A stretch of DNA of 32,181 nt from JAICWP01 sp035252015 (lineage in GTDB: Bacteria; Acidobacteriota; Terriglobia; Terriglobales; Acidobacteriaceae): contig DATFDP010000218.1 in NCBI GenBank assembly GCA_035252015.1, forward strand, positions 1-32,181. The letters are read 5' to 3'. The notes beneath the pieces are model-generated. The model searched no databases and had not been told where the DNA came from. It saw only the letters and a list, made by a program, of their open reading frames with translations. The position numbers were made by a program, and so were the translations under genes. Every line of letters begins with the position of its first letter. Within the stretch, counting starts at the first letter, position 1. Of the stretch, positions 7,055 through 14,562 are shown in pieces.

Positions 7055-9037
7055 ATGCCCATGCGATCTGTATGCCTTGTCGCCGTTGTAGCGTGTCTGC
7101 TGTTCAACTCGGTTGCTGTGTTCGCACAAACCCCAGATCTCTCCCACGCCAGCCTGGAAGAGTTGATGAACATCAAGGTCTACAGCGCTTCAAAGTATCA
7201 GCAGAGCAGCCAGGCCGCTCCCTCGCTGGTGACGGTGGTCACGGCGGATGAAATCCGCAAGTATGGCTATCGCACCCTGGCCGACATTTTGCGCAGCGTG
7301 GGTGGTTTCTATATTACGTACGATCGCAACTATAGCTATGTCGGAGTTCGTGGCTTCAATCGTCCTGGCGACTACAACACTCGCATTCTTCTGCTTATTG
7401 ATGGGCACCGCTTAAATGAAAGTGTTTACGGAAGCTCTTATGTTGGCTCCGAAGCCCTGCTGGACGTGGATTTGATTGATCGCGTCGAGGTAATCCGTGG
7501 GCCCACATCCTCTCTCTACGGCACGAACGCTTTTTTTGCTGTGGTTAACGTTATCCCTAAGCGAGCGGCTCAATTTGAGAATGTTGAACTTTCTACTTCT
7601 CTGGGCAGTTTCGGCTCCTACCAGGGCCGGGCCACCTATGGTGGAAACTTCGGAAAGGCAAATCTGCTCCTCTCCGGCACCTACTACACCAGCTCCGGTC
7701 AGGACTTTTTCTTCCCCGAATACAATCATCCGGCCACCAACAATGGAATCGCTCACAATACCGATGATGATCGCTCCCGCAGCTTCTACGGCCAACTCGC
7801 CTTTGGCAACTTCACTCTGCGCGGGGCGATGGTTAGCCGTGAGAAGGGCATCCCCACCGGCGCGTTTGGCACGGTGTTTAACAATCCCGCCAATCGCACC
7901 TTTGAGTCCTTGCGTTCTTTTGATGCCCAATATCGCGTGCCCAAAAGCAGATGGGACATCACTCTGCGCGGATTTCATGATCTTTATTCCTATGACGGCA
8001 GATACTTGTGGTCCGACCCAACCTTACCCGACCCCATCTTGAACATCGACGGCTGCCGGGGAGAATGGTGGGGCGGTGAAGGCCGCGTCACCCATCAGTT
8101 TAAAGCTCACAACAAAGTCACTGCCGGCGTGGAACTGCGGGACGATCGCCGCGAATACCAGATCAGCTACGACCTGCAGCCCTATTGGTCGTATTTGGAT
8201 GACCACCGCAGCTCCTCGATTTGGGCTTTATACGCTCAGGATGAGATCTCCCTCTCACCCAAATTGCTGCTCAACCTGGGTTTCCGCCATGACCAGTACT
8301 CCACTTTCGGCGGCAGCACCAATCCCCGTGGCGCCCTGATCTACCAGCCTTATTCCAGTACCGCCGTCAAGCTGCTCTATGGCACCGCATTCCGGGCTCC
8401 CAGCACCTACGAACTCTATTACCGCAGCTTCGTTATTAAGAACAATCCCGATCTGGTTCCGGAGACTATCCGAACCTTCGAACTGGTCCTCGAACAAAAG
8501 CTTGAGCGCCATTTCCAGTTGGCGATTTCTGGGTATGACAACAATATCCAAAAGCTCATCAGCCAGACCATCGATCCGACCGACGGGCGGTCCATCTTCC
8601 GCAATCTCGGCAAGGTCAAATCTAAGGGGTTGGAATTCGAACTGACTGCCAAATGGCTAAGCGGGCTCGAAGGCCGGGCCAGCTATAACTTGCAGCACAC
8701 CACTGATCGTGCCACAGGCGAGGTGTTGACCAATTCTCCCCTTCATTTGGCCAAGCTGGGTGTAATTGTGCCCGTGGTGAGCAATAAATTTTTCGCCTCC
8801 CTGGATTCCTGGTACATGAGCCGCCGCCGCACGTTGAGCGGCTCCTCCGTGGGCGGATTTGCGGTGCTCAACGCCAGCCTGCTCAGCCGCAACCTGGGCC
8901 GACACACCGAGCTTTCTGCTGGCGTCTACAACCTGTTTGACAAGAGCTATGCCGACCCCGGCGCCGAAGAGCACGTGCAGGACGCGCTGCGTCAGAACGG
9001 CCGCAATTTTCGTGTGAAGCTTACTTTTCGATTTTAG
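7055..9037 (+). CDS. TonB-dependent outer-membrane receptor
   Basis: The 660-residue protein has a signal peptide (about residues 1-25, ending VFAQ), a plug domain (about 50-165: APSLVTVVTADEIRKYGYRT, then DGHRLNESVYG, DRVEVIRGPTSSLYGTNAF) and a 22-strand-type beta-barrel ending in the C-terminal phenylalanine typical of outer-membrane proteins. There is no carboxypeptidase-regulatory-like N-terminal extension, unlike the large TonB receptors common in Acidobacteria. It is the first gene of a four-gene operon; the next start codon follows after three bases. The linkage to a YfiR-like protein and a kinase suggests that uptake or sensing of a ligand is coupled to signalling, or that this is simply the transporter of the sensed compound. 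ATG at 7061 is an alternative start two codons in. The ligand is unknown. Confidence 0.92.
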   Translation: MPMRSVCLVAVVACLLFNSVAVFAQTPDLSHASLEELMNIKVYSASKYQQSSQAAPSLVTVVTADEIRKYGYRTLADILRSVGGFYITYDRNYSYVGVRGFNRPGDYNTRILLLIDGHRLNESVYGSSYVGSEALLDVDLIDRVEVIRGPTSSLYGTNAFFAVVNVIPKRAAQFENVELSTSLGSFGSYQGRATYGGNFGKANLLLSGTYYTSSGQDFFFPEYNHPATNNGIAHNTDDDRSRSFYGQLAFGNFTLRGAMVSREKGIPTGAFGTVFNNPANRTFESLRSFDAQYRVPKSRWDITLRGFHDLYSYDGRYLWSDPTLPDPILNIDGCRGEWWGGEGRVTHQFKAHNKVTAGVELRDDRREYQISYDLQPYWSYLDDHRSSSIWALYAQDEISLSPKLLLNLGFRHDQYSTFGGSTNPRGALIYQPYSSTAVKLLYGTAFRAPSTYELYYRSFVIKNNPDLVPETIRTFELVLEQKLERHFQLAISGYDNNIQKLISQTIDPTDGRSIFRNLGKVKSKGLEFELTAKWLSGLEGRASYNLQHTTDRATGEVLTNSPLHLAKLGVIVPVVSNKFFASLDSWYMSRRRTLSGSSVGGFAVLNASLLSRNLGRHTELSAGVYNLFDKSYADPGAEEHVQDALRQNGRNFRVKLTFRF

Positions 9038-9040
9038 GAC

Positions 9041-9589
9041 ATGACGCGCTGGATTTTCATTGTCGCCTGTGTTCTCGCCCTCGCAATGACGGCGGCGGCG
9101 CAGTCCCCCCGCGCTCCCGAATACCAGGTCAAGGCCGCGTTCCTTTATAACTTTGCCAAGTTTGTGGAATGGCCCGCCGGAACTTTTCCTTCCCCCTCGG
9201 CCCCGTTCCGCGTTTGCGTGCTCGGTCACGATCCCTTTGGAGATACTCTCACCAGCATCGTCCAGAGCAAGTCTATCTCCGGTCACGCCATTGTCAGCAG
9301 TCAAGTGCAATCTCCTGCCGAAGCGCGCTCCTGCCACGTGCTCTTCCTGAGCCAATCTGATCCCGAGACTGTAAGGCTGGGGCTCGCTCGATTGCGCGAC
9401 CTTCCGATATTGACCGTGGGTGAAAGCGCCGACTTTCTTTCTCTCGGCGGCATGATCAATTTCGTTCTGGAGGAGGACCGGGTCAGTTTCGAAATCAACC
9501 TCGAGGCCGCGGAACGGCATCGCCTCAAGCTTAGTTCCAAGCTCCTGGCCGTGGCCCGCGTTGTCAATGTTGGAGGAGGAGCGAACTGA
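9041..9589 (+). CDS. YfiR-like periplasmic protein (DUF4154)
   Basis: The 182-residue protein has a signal peptide (residues 1-20, ending AAAQ) and the full DUF4154/YfiR pattern: EYQVKAAFLYNFAKFVEWP (27-45), RVCVLGHDPFG, SCHVLFLS, ILTVGE, and a C-terminal GGMINFVLEEDRVSFEIN stretch followed by KLSSKLLAVA. In Pseudomonas, YfiR is a periplasmic protein that represses the CHASE8-containing diguanylate cyclase YfiN, with redox-sensitive disulfides. Cysteines C59 and C98 sit at comparable places here. The gene lies between the receptor (3-base gap) and a CHASE8 kinase, and its TGA overlaps the kinase ATG by one base, so translation is probably coupled. It most likely holds the kinase sensor domain in check, by analogy with YfiR. 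Confidence 0.9.
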   Translation: MTRWIFIVACVLALAMTAAAQSPRAPEYQVKAAFLYNFAKFVEWPAGTFPSPSAPFRVCVLGHDPFGDTLTSIVQSKSISGHAIVSSQVQSPAEARSCHVLFLSQSDPETVRLGLARLRDLPILTVGESADFLSLGGMINFVLEEDRVSFEINLEAAERHRLKLSSKLLAVARVVNVGGGAN

Positions 9590-12327
9590 TGCGCAGCTTC
9601 CGCGACATTTCCATTGGCAGTAAGCTCACCTTCCTCATCCTGGCCACCAGCAGCACGGCTCTGCTGCTGGCCTGCCTGGCGGTAGGCGCCTACGACCTGG
9701 TCGACTTGAAGCGCAGCATGGCCAGCGACTTGGGCGTGATTGCCGCCATCGTGGGCGAAAACAGTACTGCCGCCCTCGCCTTCAACGATGCCAATGCCGC
9801 CCGCGACGTGCTCGCCGCGCTTCGCTCCGAACCTCACATCCAGTCCGCCTGCATCTTCAGCCGCGACGGTCACCAGTTTGCCCGCTACACTCACCTGGCG
9901 GGCATCCCCGACCTCTGCCCGCCGCTTCGGCCCGAGGGCAGTTATTTCACCTCCAACCGCTTGCTGCAGTTTCATACCATCTCCCTGGCCGGCGAACCTC
10001 TGGGCGTGGTTTTCATAGAGTCTGACCTGCAGGAACTCGCCAGCCGCCGCAATCGCTACCTGGCAATCGTGGCCGCTATTATCGCTGCTTCCCTGGCGCT
10101 CGCCTCCTTTCTTGCTTCCCGACTGCAGCGCCTTGTCTCCCAGCCCATCATCGAACTGGTGGGCACTGCCACCATCATCTCCCGCGACAAGGATTACGGC
10201 CTGCGCGCCTTCTCCCGCAGCCGCGACGAGGTAGGCAAGCTCATTGCCGCCTTCAACCAGATGCTGGAGGAAATTCAGGCCCGCGACCAGGCTCTGCAGA
10301 AGCACCGCGACCACCTGGAATCCGAAGTCGCCGCCCGCACTTCCGAACTGCTCGCCCTAAATCAGCAACTGGTGCTCGCCAAGGAGGCCGCCGAAGCCGG
10401 CAGCCGCGCCAAAAGCGAGTTCCTGGCCAATATGAGCCACGAAATTCGCACCCCCATCAACGGCATCATGGGCATGACCGAACTGGCCCTCGATACCGAA
10501 CTCACCGCCGAACAGCGCGACTACCTCACCGCGGTCAAAAAGTCCAGCGATGCTCTGCTCACCGTGGTCAATGACATCCTTGACTTCTCCAAGATTGAAT
10601 CCGGCAAGCTCGACCTGGAAGCAATTCCTTTTGAATTGGCCGACTGCCTAAGCGAGGCGGTGAAGTCCATGGCCCTGCCCGCTCATCAGAAGGGACTGGA
10701 GATCGCTTGCCGCATCGCCCCCAACGTTCCCCCGCGTCTGCTCGGCGATCCCAGCCGCCTGCGCCAGATCGCGCTCAATTTGCTGGGCAACGCCATCAAG
10801 TTCACCGAGCGCGGCCAGGTCGCTCTGCAGGTCAGCCAGGAGAGCGGCGACAGCGGGGCTGTTCAGCTCCATTTTCAGGTGAGCGATACCGGCATCGGAA
10901 TTCCGAAAGAGAAACAGGAGCGGTTGTTCGAAAAATTCTACCAGGCTGACAGCAGCACTACCCGGCGCTTCGGCGGCACCGGCCTGGGCCTGGCTATTTG
11001 CGCCCGCCTGGTCGAAATGATGGGCGGCCGCATCTGGGTGCAGAGCGCCGAGGGGCATGGCAGCATCTTCCATTTTCTCCTCCGCTTCCCCGTCGCTCCC
11101 CTGCAGCCCGCGGGCCTCGAGGAAACAGTGGACCTGCGGGGCATTCCCGCTCTCATCGTCGACGACAACGAAATCAACCGCAAGGTCCTGCTCGAGTTCA
11201 CCTCCGGCTGGGGCATGTGCGCCGTAGCCGCCAAGGACGGCGAGCTGGCGCTGCAGATGATGAAAGATGCCCAGCGCCAGCACAGTCCCTTCCGCATCCT
11301 GCTCCTCGACTGTCGCATGCCCGGCATGGATGGTTTTACCCTGGCCCGGCATATTCATGATGATTGTGACCTCACCGGCACCATCATCATGATGCTCACC
11401 TCCGACGCGCAGCGTGGCGACGCCGGCCGCTGCCGCGAGTTGGGCATTTCCGTCTATCTCGTCAAACCAGTTCAGAAAAAGGAACTCCTGCAGGCCTTAC
11501 GAGCGGCTCTCGGCTCACCCGGAACTCGGCAGGCTGAACGGGTCGTCACTCGCCACAGCCTGCGCGAGGCCCGCGCCCACTTGCGCATCCTGCTGGCAGA
11601 AGACAATCCTGTGAACCAGGCGCTTATGCTGCGCCTGCTACAGAAACTGGGCCACGTACCCGTTCTCGCCACCAACGGGCGCGAGGTGCTGGTCACTCTG
11701 CAGTCGCAAAGATTTGACCTGGTCTTTATGGACGTACAGATGCCCGAAATGGACGGACTGGCTGCCACCGCCGAGATCCGCCGCCGCGAGCAGGCCAGCG
11801 GTGAGCATCTGCCTATTGTGGCAATGACTGCTCATGCCCTTAAAGGCGACCGGGAGCGCTGCCTTGCCGACGGCATGGACGGCTACATTGCCAAGCCGGT
11901 AAAGTTCGACCTCGTGCAGCAGGAGATCGAACGCCTGTGCGGTGCCGCTTCTGCCCCCGCTGCTTCCCCTTGGAGCCCCAAGCAGGCGCTGGCCCGGGTG
12001 GATGGCGATCTTGATCTGCTGCGCAAAATCGCATCCGTTTTTCTTGACGAATACCCCAAGACACTGGAGCATTTGCGCGCCGCCCTGCAACAGGCGGATC
12101 AGCAGGCCATGCGCGAAGCCATCCACATGCTGCAGGGAGAACTCGCCTATTTCGCGCTGGACCCGGCGCTGGCGGAATTACAGAAGTTGCGGGAACTGGT
12201 GCATGCGGGCGACCTCGAGCCGGCCGGACTCTCCCTGCAAAAACTGGAGGCGGAACTGGATCGGCTGCGTCCGCGCCTGCTGGAGCTGGTTGAGGTGCAA
12301 CATGAAGGTGCTGGTCGCCGAGGATGA
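9589..12327 (+). CDS. CHASE8 hybrid histidine kinase (HAMP-HisKA-HATPase-REC-REC-Hpt)
   Basis: The 912-residue membrane kinase has a first transmembrane helix (13-34), a periplasmic CHASE8 domain (about 40-150, with LGVIAAIVGENSTAALAFND) and a second helix (157-178). A HAMP domain and coiled coil follow to about 270, then HisKA with phospho-acceptor H284 (SHEIRTP). HATPase_c carries NLLGNAIKF and DTGIGIP, plus a GTGLGL box. Two receiver domains have aspartates D574 (LLLDCRMPGMDG) and D715 (FMDVQMPEMDG), and a C-terminal Hpt has H846 in HMLQG, where lysine of the usual HxLKG is glutamine. CHASE8-HAMP is the sensor half of YfiN; here it drives a kinase instead of a GGDEF domain. The last 26 bases overlap the downstream response regulator, which probably receives the phosphate. 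Confidence 0.94.
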   Translation: MRSFRDISIGSKLTFLILATSSTALLLACLAVGAYDLVDLKRSMASDLGVIAAIVGENSTAALAFNDANAARDVLAALRSEPHIQSACIFSRDGHQFARYTHLAGIPDLCPPLRPEGSYFTSNRLLQFHTISLAGEPLGVVFIESDLQELASRRNRYLAIVAAIIAASLALASFLASRLQRLVSQPIIELVGTATIISRDKDYGLRAFSRSRDEVGKLIAAFNQMLEEIQARDQALQKHRDHLESEVAARTSELLALNQQLVLAKEAAEAGSRAKSEFLANMSHEIRTPINGIMGMTELALDTELTAEQRDYLTAVKKSSDALLTVVNDILDFSKIESGKLDLEAIPFELADCLSEAVKSMALPAHQKGLEIACRIAPNVPPRLLGDPSRLRQIALNLLGNAIKFTERGQVALQVSQESGDSGAVQLHFQVSDTGIGIPKEKQERLFEKFYQADSSTTRRFGGTGLGLAICARLVEMMGGRIWVQSAEGHGSIFHFLLRFPVAPLQPAGLEETVDLRGIPALIVDDNEINRKVLLEFTSGWGMCAVAAKDGELALQMMKDAQRQHSPFRILLLDCRMPGMDGFTLARHIHDDCDLTGTIIMMLTSDAQRGDAGRCRELGISVYLVKPVQKKELLQALRAALGSPGTRQAERVVTRHSLREARAHLRILLAEDNPVNQALMLRLLQKLGHVPVLATNGREVLVTLQSQRFDLVFMDVQMPEMDGLAATAEIRRREQASGEHLPIVAMTAHALKGDRERCLADGMDGYIAKPVKFDLVQQEIERLCGAASAPAASPWSPKQALARVDGDLDLLRKIASVFLDEYPKTLEHLRAALQQADQQAMREAIHMLQGELAYFALDPALAELQKLRELVHAGDLEPAGLSLQKLEAELDRLRPRLLELVEVQHEGAGRRG

Positions 12328-12913
12328 CACTTTCTACAGCCGCATCCTGCAAAGCGTCCTCCGCGACGAATATGAAGTTTTGATCGCGGAGGATGGCAAT
12401 CGCGCCTGGGAAATGCTTCAGGCGGAAGAGGCCCCCCGTCTCGCGCTGCTGGACTGGCAAATGCCGGGCCTGGACGGTCTGGAAGTCTGCCGCAAGGTCC
12501 GTGCTCATCCCGCCATGGACGGCTTCTATCTGGTTATCGCCACCGTTCGCCAGAGCCTCAACGACGTGCTGGCGGGATTCGAAGCCGGCGCCAACGACTA
12601 CATCACAAAACCCTTCCATGCCCAGGAATTGCGCGCCCGCCTGCGGGTGGGCCGCCGCGTGCTAGAGCTGCAGGCCGCCCTCGCCAGCCGCGTCGCTCAG
12701 CTGCAGGAAGCGCTCTCCCGCGTCAAGCAACTGCAAGGCCTGCTGCCCATTTGTTCCTATTGCAAGCGCATTCGCGACGATCACGATTACTGGCAGCAGG
12801 TGGAAACCTACATGAGCGAACACTCCCAGGCCACCTTCACCCACGGCATCTGCCCCGAATGTTACGAAAAGTTCTTCAAGACCGAACTGGAGGAATTACG
12901 CAGAGGGAAGTGA
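12302..12913 (+). CDS. response regulator with C-terminal four-cysteine domain
   Basis: The 203-residue protein has a receiver domain (residues 1-118) with acidic pocket E7-D8-D9, phospho-acceptor D51 (LLDWQMPGLDG), T81 and K103. A short coiled coil (120-147) follows, then a compact module with C151-x2-C154 (PICSYCKRIRDD), W164 and C184-x2-C187 (HGICPEC). This cysteine module is known at the C-terminus of many PAS, GAF and receiver proteins, where its role is unclear; a zinc or redox site is plausible. There is no DNA-binding or enzymatic output domain. The gene starts inside the 3' end of the kinase gene in another frame, so the two are translationally coupled and are very likely cognate partners. 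Confidence 0.88.
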   Translation: MKVLVAEDDTFYSRILQSVLRDEYEVLIAEDGNRAWEMLQAEEAPRLALLDWQMPGLDGLEVCRKVRAHPAMDGFYLVIATVRQSLNDVLAGFEAGANDYITKPFHAQELRARLRVGRRVLELQAALASRVAQLQEALSRVKQLQGLLPICSYCKRIRDDHDYWQQVETYMSEHSQATFTHGICPECYEKFFKTELEELRRGK

Positions 12914-12925
12914 GGCCTGGGTTCA

Positions 12926-12964
12926 CTGAGAACTGAGAACCGGGACCGACAACTGAGAACTGCT
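12926..12964. repeat. TCAG-core heptad array at the rnhA stop codon
   Basis: Reading in the direction of the minus-strand RNase H gene, the stop codon TAA is followed at once by AAAAGCAGTTCTCAGTTG and more degenerate TCAGTTC/TCGGTCC heptads. The same lead-in and heptad follow the stop codons at 16994 and 31828, and the lead-in recurs in the perfect array at 14025-14090. Confidence 0.8.
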
Positions 12965-12967
12965 TTT

Positions 12968-13417
12968 TTACGCTGGAGCCGGTACCATCGCTGCGTCCAC
13001 CTGCGTTTTCAGCTTGCGCGTCCGGTCCATGGCCTCATTCGCCAGCCGGTCCGCTTCGCTGTTCGCCTGCCGCCGGATGTGCAAAATAGTGAACTCATCG
13101 AGGGCCTGAATCAGTTCCTTGCACATCTCATGAATCGAGCGCAGGCCAGCACTCTGGCAGGTGTAGTGCCCTGTAATTTGCTTAACCACTACTTCTGAAT
13201 CGCTGAATACGCACAGCCGTGTGCACTGGTTTTCGGCGGCATATTCCAGAGCGGCCAGCAGCGCGGAATATTCCGCGTAGTTGTTGTCTCCGGCCTCGAT
13301 GGTTTCGCTGATTTCCACCCGGCGGCCGCCGGGATGCTCGATCACCACTCCAATTCCTGCCGGGCCACGGCTGCCCCGCGACCCTCCGTCCACGTAAGCC
13401 ACCCACGGCGACGACAT
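12968..13417 (-). CDS. ribonuclease HI family protein
   Basis: The 149-residue protein has the four carboxylates of RNase H: D10 (AYVDGGSRGSRGPAG), E49 (NNYAEYSALLAAL), D73 (VFSDSEVVVKQ) and D123 (RRQANSEADRLANEA). It resembles the short RnhA-like proteins with a reverse-transcriptase-like RNase H fold (Bacillus YpdQ/YpeP and archaeal types) rather than E. coli RnhA, since it lacks the basic handle. It would degrade RNA in RNA-DNA hybrids in the cytoplasm. The start is placed at ATG 13417, immediately before the first beta strand, with a TATACT box at 13426-13431 that would give a nearly leaderless mRNA. ATG at 13453 would add 12 residues. Confidence 0.87.
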   Translation of the reverse strand: MSSPWVAYVDGGSRGSRGPAGIGVVIEHPGGRRVEISETIEAGDNNYAEYSALLAALEYAAENQCTRLCVFSDSEVVVKQITGHYTCQSAGLRSIHEMCKELIQALDEFTILHIRRQANSEADRLANEAMDRTRKLKTQVDAAMVPAPA

Positions 13418-13540
13418 AATACCGGAGTATACACAAAAATCATGTGTATCCATAGTACCTGTTTAACTTCTTGCACCGGGGCCGCAAAAACATTTAGGAT
13501 TCTTTCCCACCTGCCCAGGATGGCAGGCTCGGAAGAAAAA

Positions 13541-13996
13541 ATGCCTCTCGCCGTGGACCTCAACCCGCAAGGCCGCCTGGCTCGCGCCCTTGTCGAGCGC
13601 ATGAACCAGCTGGACGTCACTATCCGCCAGCTCGCCCAGCGCACCGGCCTTACCTATGAGCACATCCGCAAGCTGGCCAAAGGCGAAGCTCACCCTTCCC
13701 GTCTGGCCCTGCAGGAACTTTGCCGCGTGTTGCAACTGGAACCGGCGCGCTTGGAGGCTCTGGCTGTCGCCGACCGCATCGAAAAAAAATATGGCGGCAT
13801 TCCCCACGCCCTCGCCGGCCGGCATCCCGAGCTCTCGCTGCTGGCGCCGTGGTGGGACATGCTCACTGAGGCGCAAAAAGATTTTTTTCGCATTGAGATC
13901 CGCAGTGTGGCGGAAACCAATCGCCAGCAACTTTCCCGCAAGCCGGCGCGCGGCACCGCTCTCGCCGAACGCTCCGCCCGCCGCTCCCGCCGCTGA
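13541..13996 (+). CDS. XRE-family helix-turn-helix regulator
   Basis: The 151-residue protein has a Cro/C1-type helix-turn-helix at residues about 12-65 (LVERMNQLDVTIRQLAQRTG, then LTYEHIRKLAKGEAHPS), a short central part and a C-terminal segment with WWDMLTEAQKDFF followed by a basic tail. The start is set at ATG 13541, which has GGAAGA about six bases upstream; the frame is open further back but that part looks unlike protein. It faces away from rnhA and sits just before the heptad array and RNA candidate, so it could regulate either, though nothing in the sequence shows it. The C-terminal domain was not recognised. Confidence 0.78.
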   Translation: MPLAVDLNPQGRLARALVERMNQLDVTIRQLAQRTGLTYEHIRKLAKGEAHPSRLALQELCRVLQLEPARLEALAVADRIEKKYGGIPHALAGRHPELSLLAPWWDMLTEAQKDFFRIEIRSVAETNRQQLSRKPARGTALAERSARRSRR

Positions 13997-14024
13997 TTGC
14001 CCTGTCGCGCGGCAATCCTTCACC

Positions 14025-14090
14025 CTGAGAACTGAGAACTGAGAACTGAGAACTGAGAACTGAGAACTGAGAACTGAGAACTGAGAACTG
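14025..14090. repeat. perfect heptad tandem array, 9.4 copies
   Basis: CTGAGAA (TCAGTTC as a rotated heptad on the minus strand) is repeated 9.4 times without error from 14025 to 14090, then runs into CTGCTTTT. On the minus strand it begins AAAAGCAGTT, the same lead-in seen next to stop codons at 12968 and 31828. The period of seven is not a multiple of three, and no supported gene crosses it. Confidence 0.95.
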
Positions 14091-14131
14091 CTTTTCCACA
14101 ATTTCTTCCACAGTTGCACAAAAAACGGGCA

Positions 14132-14160
14132 TTGACTCCATTTGATAGCACTTGTACCTT
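14132..14160 (+). promoter_or_regulatory. candidate promoter of the structured RNA
   Basis: TTGACT (14132-14137), a 17-base spacer and TACCTT (14155-14160) resemble a sigma-70 promoter: the -35 box matches the consensus at five of six positions, the -10 box at three. Transcription would begin near 14167. It stands upstream of no open reading frame, only of the strongly structured stretch that ends at a U-rich tract at 14411. Confidence 0.5.
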
Positions 14161-14166
14161 AGCTCC

Positions 14167-14421
14167 CGTCGACGGCTGAAAGGGTTGGCGTACACAAATA
14201 TGGCCAGTCCGAAGTAGGCTGGGTGATCAGCTGAGCGGTGCAAGCCGCTGGGCTACCAGGCCCGAAAAAACCGGCAAGCTTTGCGAGGAGCCGCTGGGGC
14301 TTGGAACTGCGAAAGCAGTGGTCGCATCAGGGGCTGTGACGGTGCATGTTTCCACGCTGTTGGCTTCCTCGCAGGAGCTGGCGGCTAGAACATAACCAAT
14401 GTCACGGCCCTTTTAATTTTT
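14167..14421 (+). ncRNA. candidate structured non-coding RNA with pseudoknot and U-rich 3' end
   Basis: By hand this stretch folds into several helices: 14182-14189 with 14203-14210 (8 bp, two G-U), 14218-14221 with 14228-14231, AGCGG/CCGCT (14234-14249), GGGC/GCCC (14250-14263), and ACTGC-GAAA-GCAGT (14306-14319, a GNRA loop). Two longer pairings cross each other: GCGAGGA-GCC (14283-14292) with GGC-T-TCCTCGC (14362-14372), and GGGCTGTGAC (14331-14340) with GTCACGGCCC (14401-14410). The second ends directly in TTTTAATTTTT, as an intrinsic terminator would. The upstream gene ends at 13996 and the next gene lies convergent, so this is a free-standing transcription unit. It does not show tmRNA, SRP RNA or RNase P RNA signatures. 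A divergent 6S RNA remains possible. Confidence 0.55.
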
Positions 14422-14433
14422 CCCGCCTTTTTT
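14411..14433 (+). terminator. U-rich end after the structured RNA
   Basis: TTTTAATTTTT follows the 3' strand of the 10-bp helix 14331-14340/14401-14410, and a second T run (14428-14433) follows shortly after. The 60-base loop makes this an atypical intrinsic terminator unless the inner sequence folds tightly. Confidence 0.5.
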
Positions 14434-14550
14434 CTTGTTGTGGTCTCTGGTCTGGGGCGCGGGCACCCTCTCGGCCCCATCGGAGTCACTAATTTAGGAA
14501 CGCTTGAAATGTTGTCTGGCGGCGTCGACGATCTTGCTGGCTGCCGGCTA

Positions 14551-14562
14551 TCTGACTCCTGA
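14551..14562. repeat. TCAGGAG heptads at the stop codon of the adenosine-kinase-like gene
   Basis: In the direction of the minus-strand gene, the stop codon TAG is followed without a gap by TCAGGAGTCAG. The same heptad follows the ahcY stop codon at 27847-27876. It differs from the TCAGTTC arrays in the last three bases of the unit. Confidence 0.7.

Noticed and set aside
14025..14090. CRISPR array
   Set aside because: A seven-base unit in direct tandem without spacers; no cas genes.
13463..14119. minus-strand open frame through the heptad array
   Set aside because: Its start region is a translation of the heptad repeat (SQFSVLS) and the rest is antisense to the XRE gene.
14167..14421. tmRNA, SRP RNA, RNase P RNA or a riboswitch
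   Set aside because: No tmRNA acceptor or tag frame, no GGAAGGAAGCAGCC-type SRP core, no RNase P P4 motif. The GGTGCAAGCC segment is only vaguely like a c-di-GMP-I aptamer, and no gene follows in the same direction.
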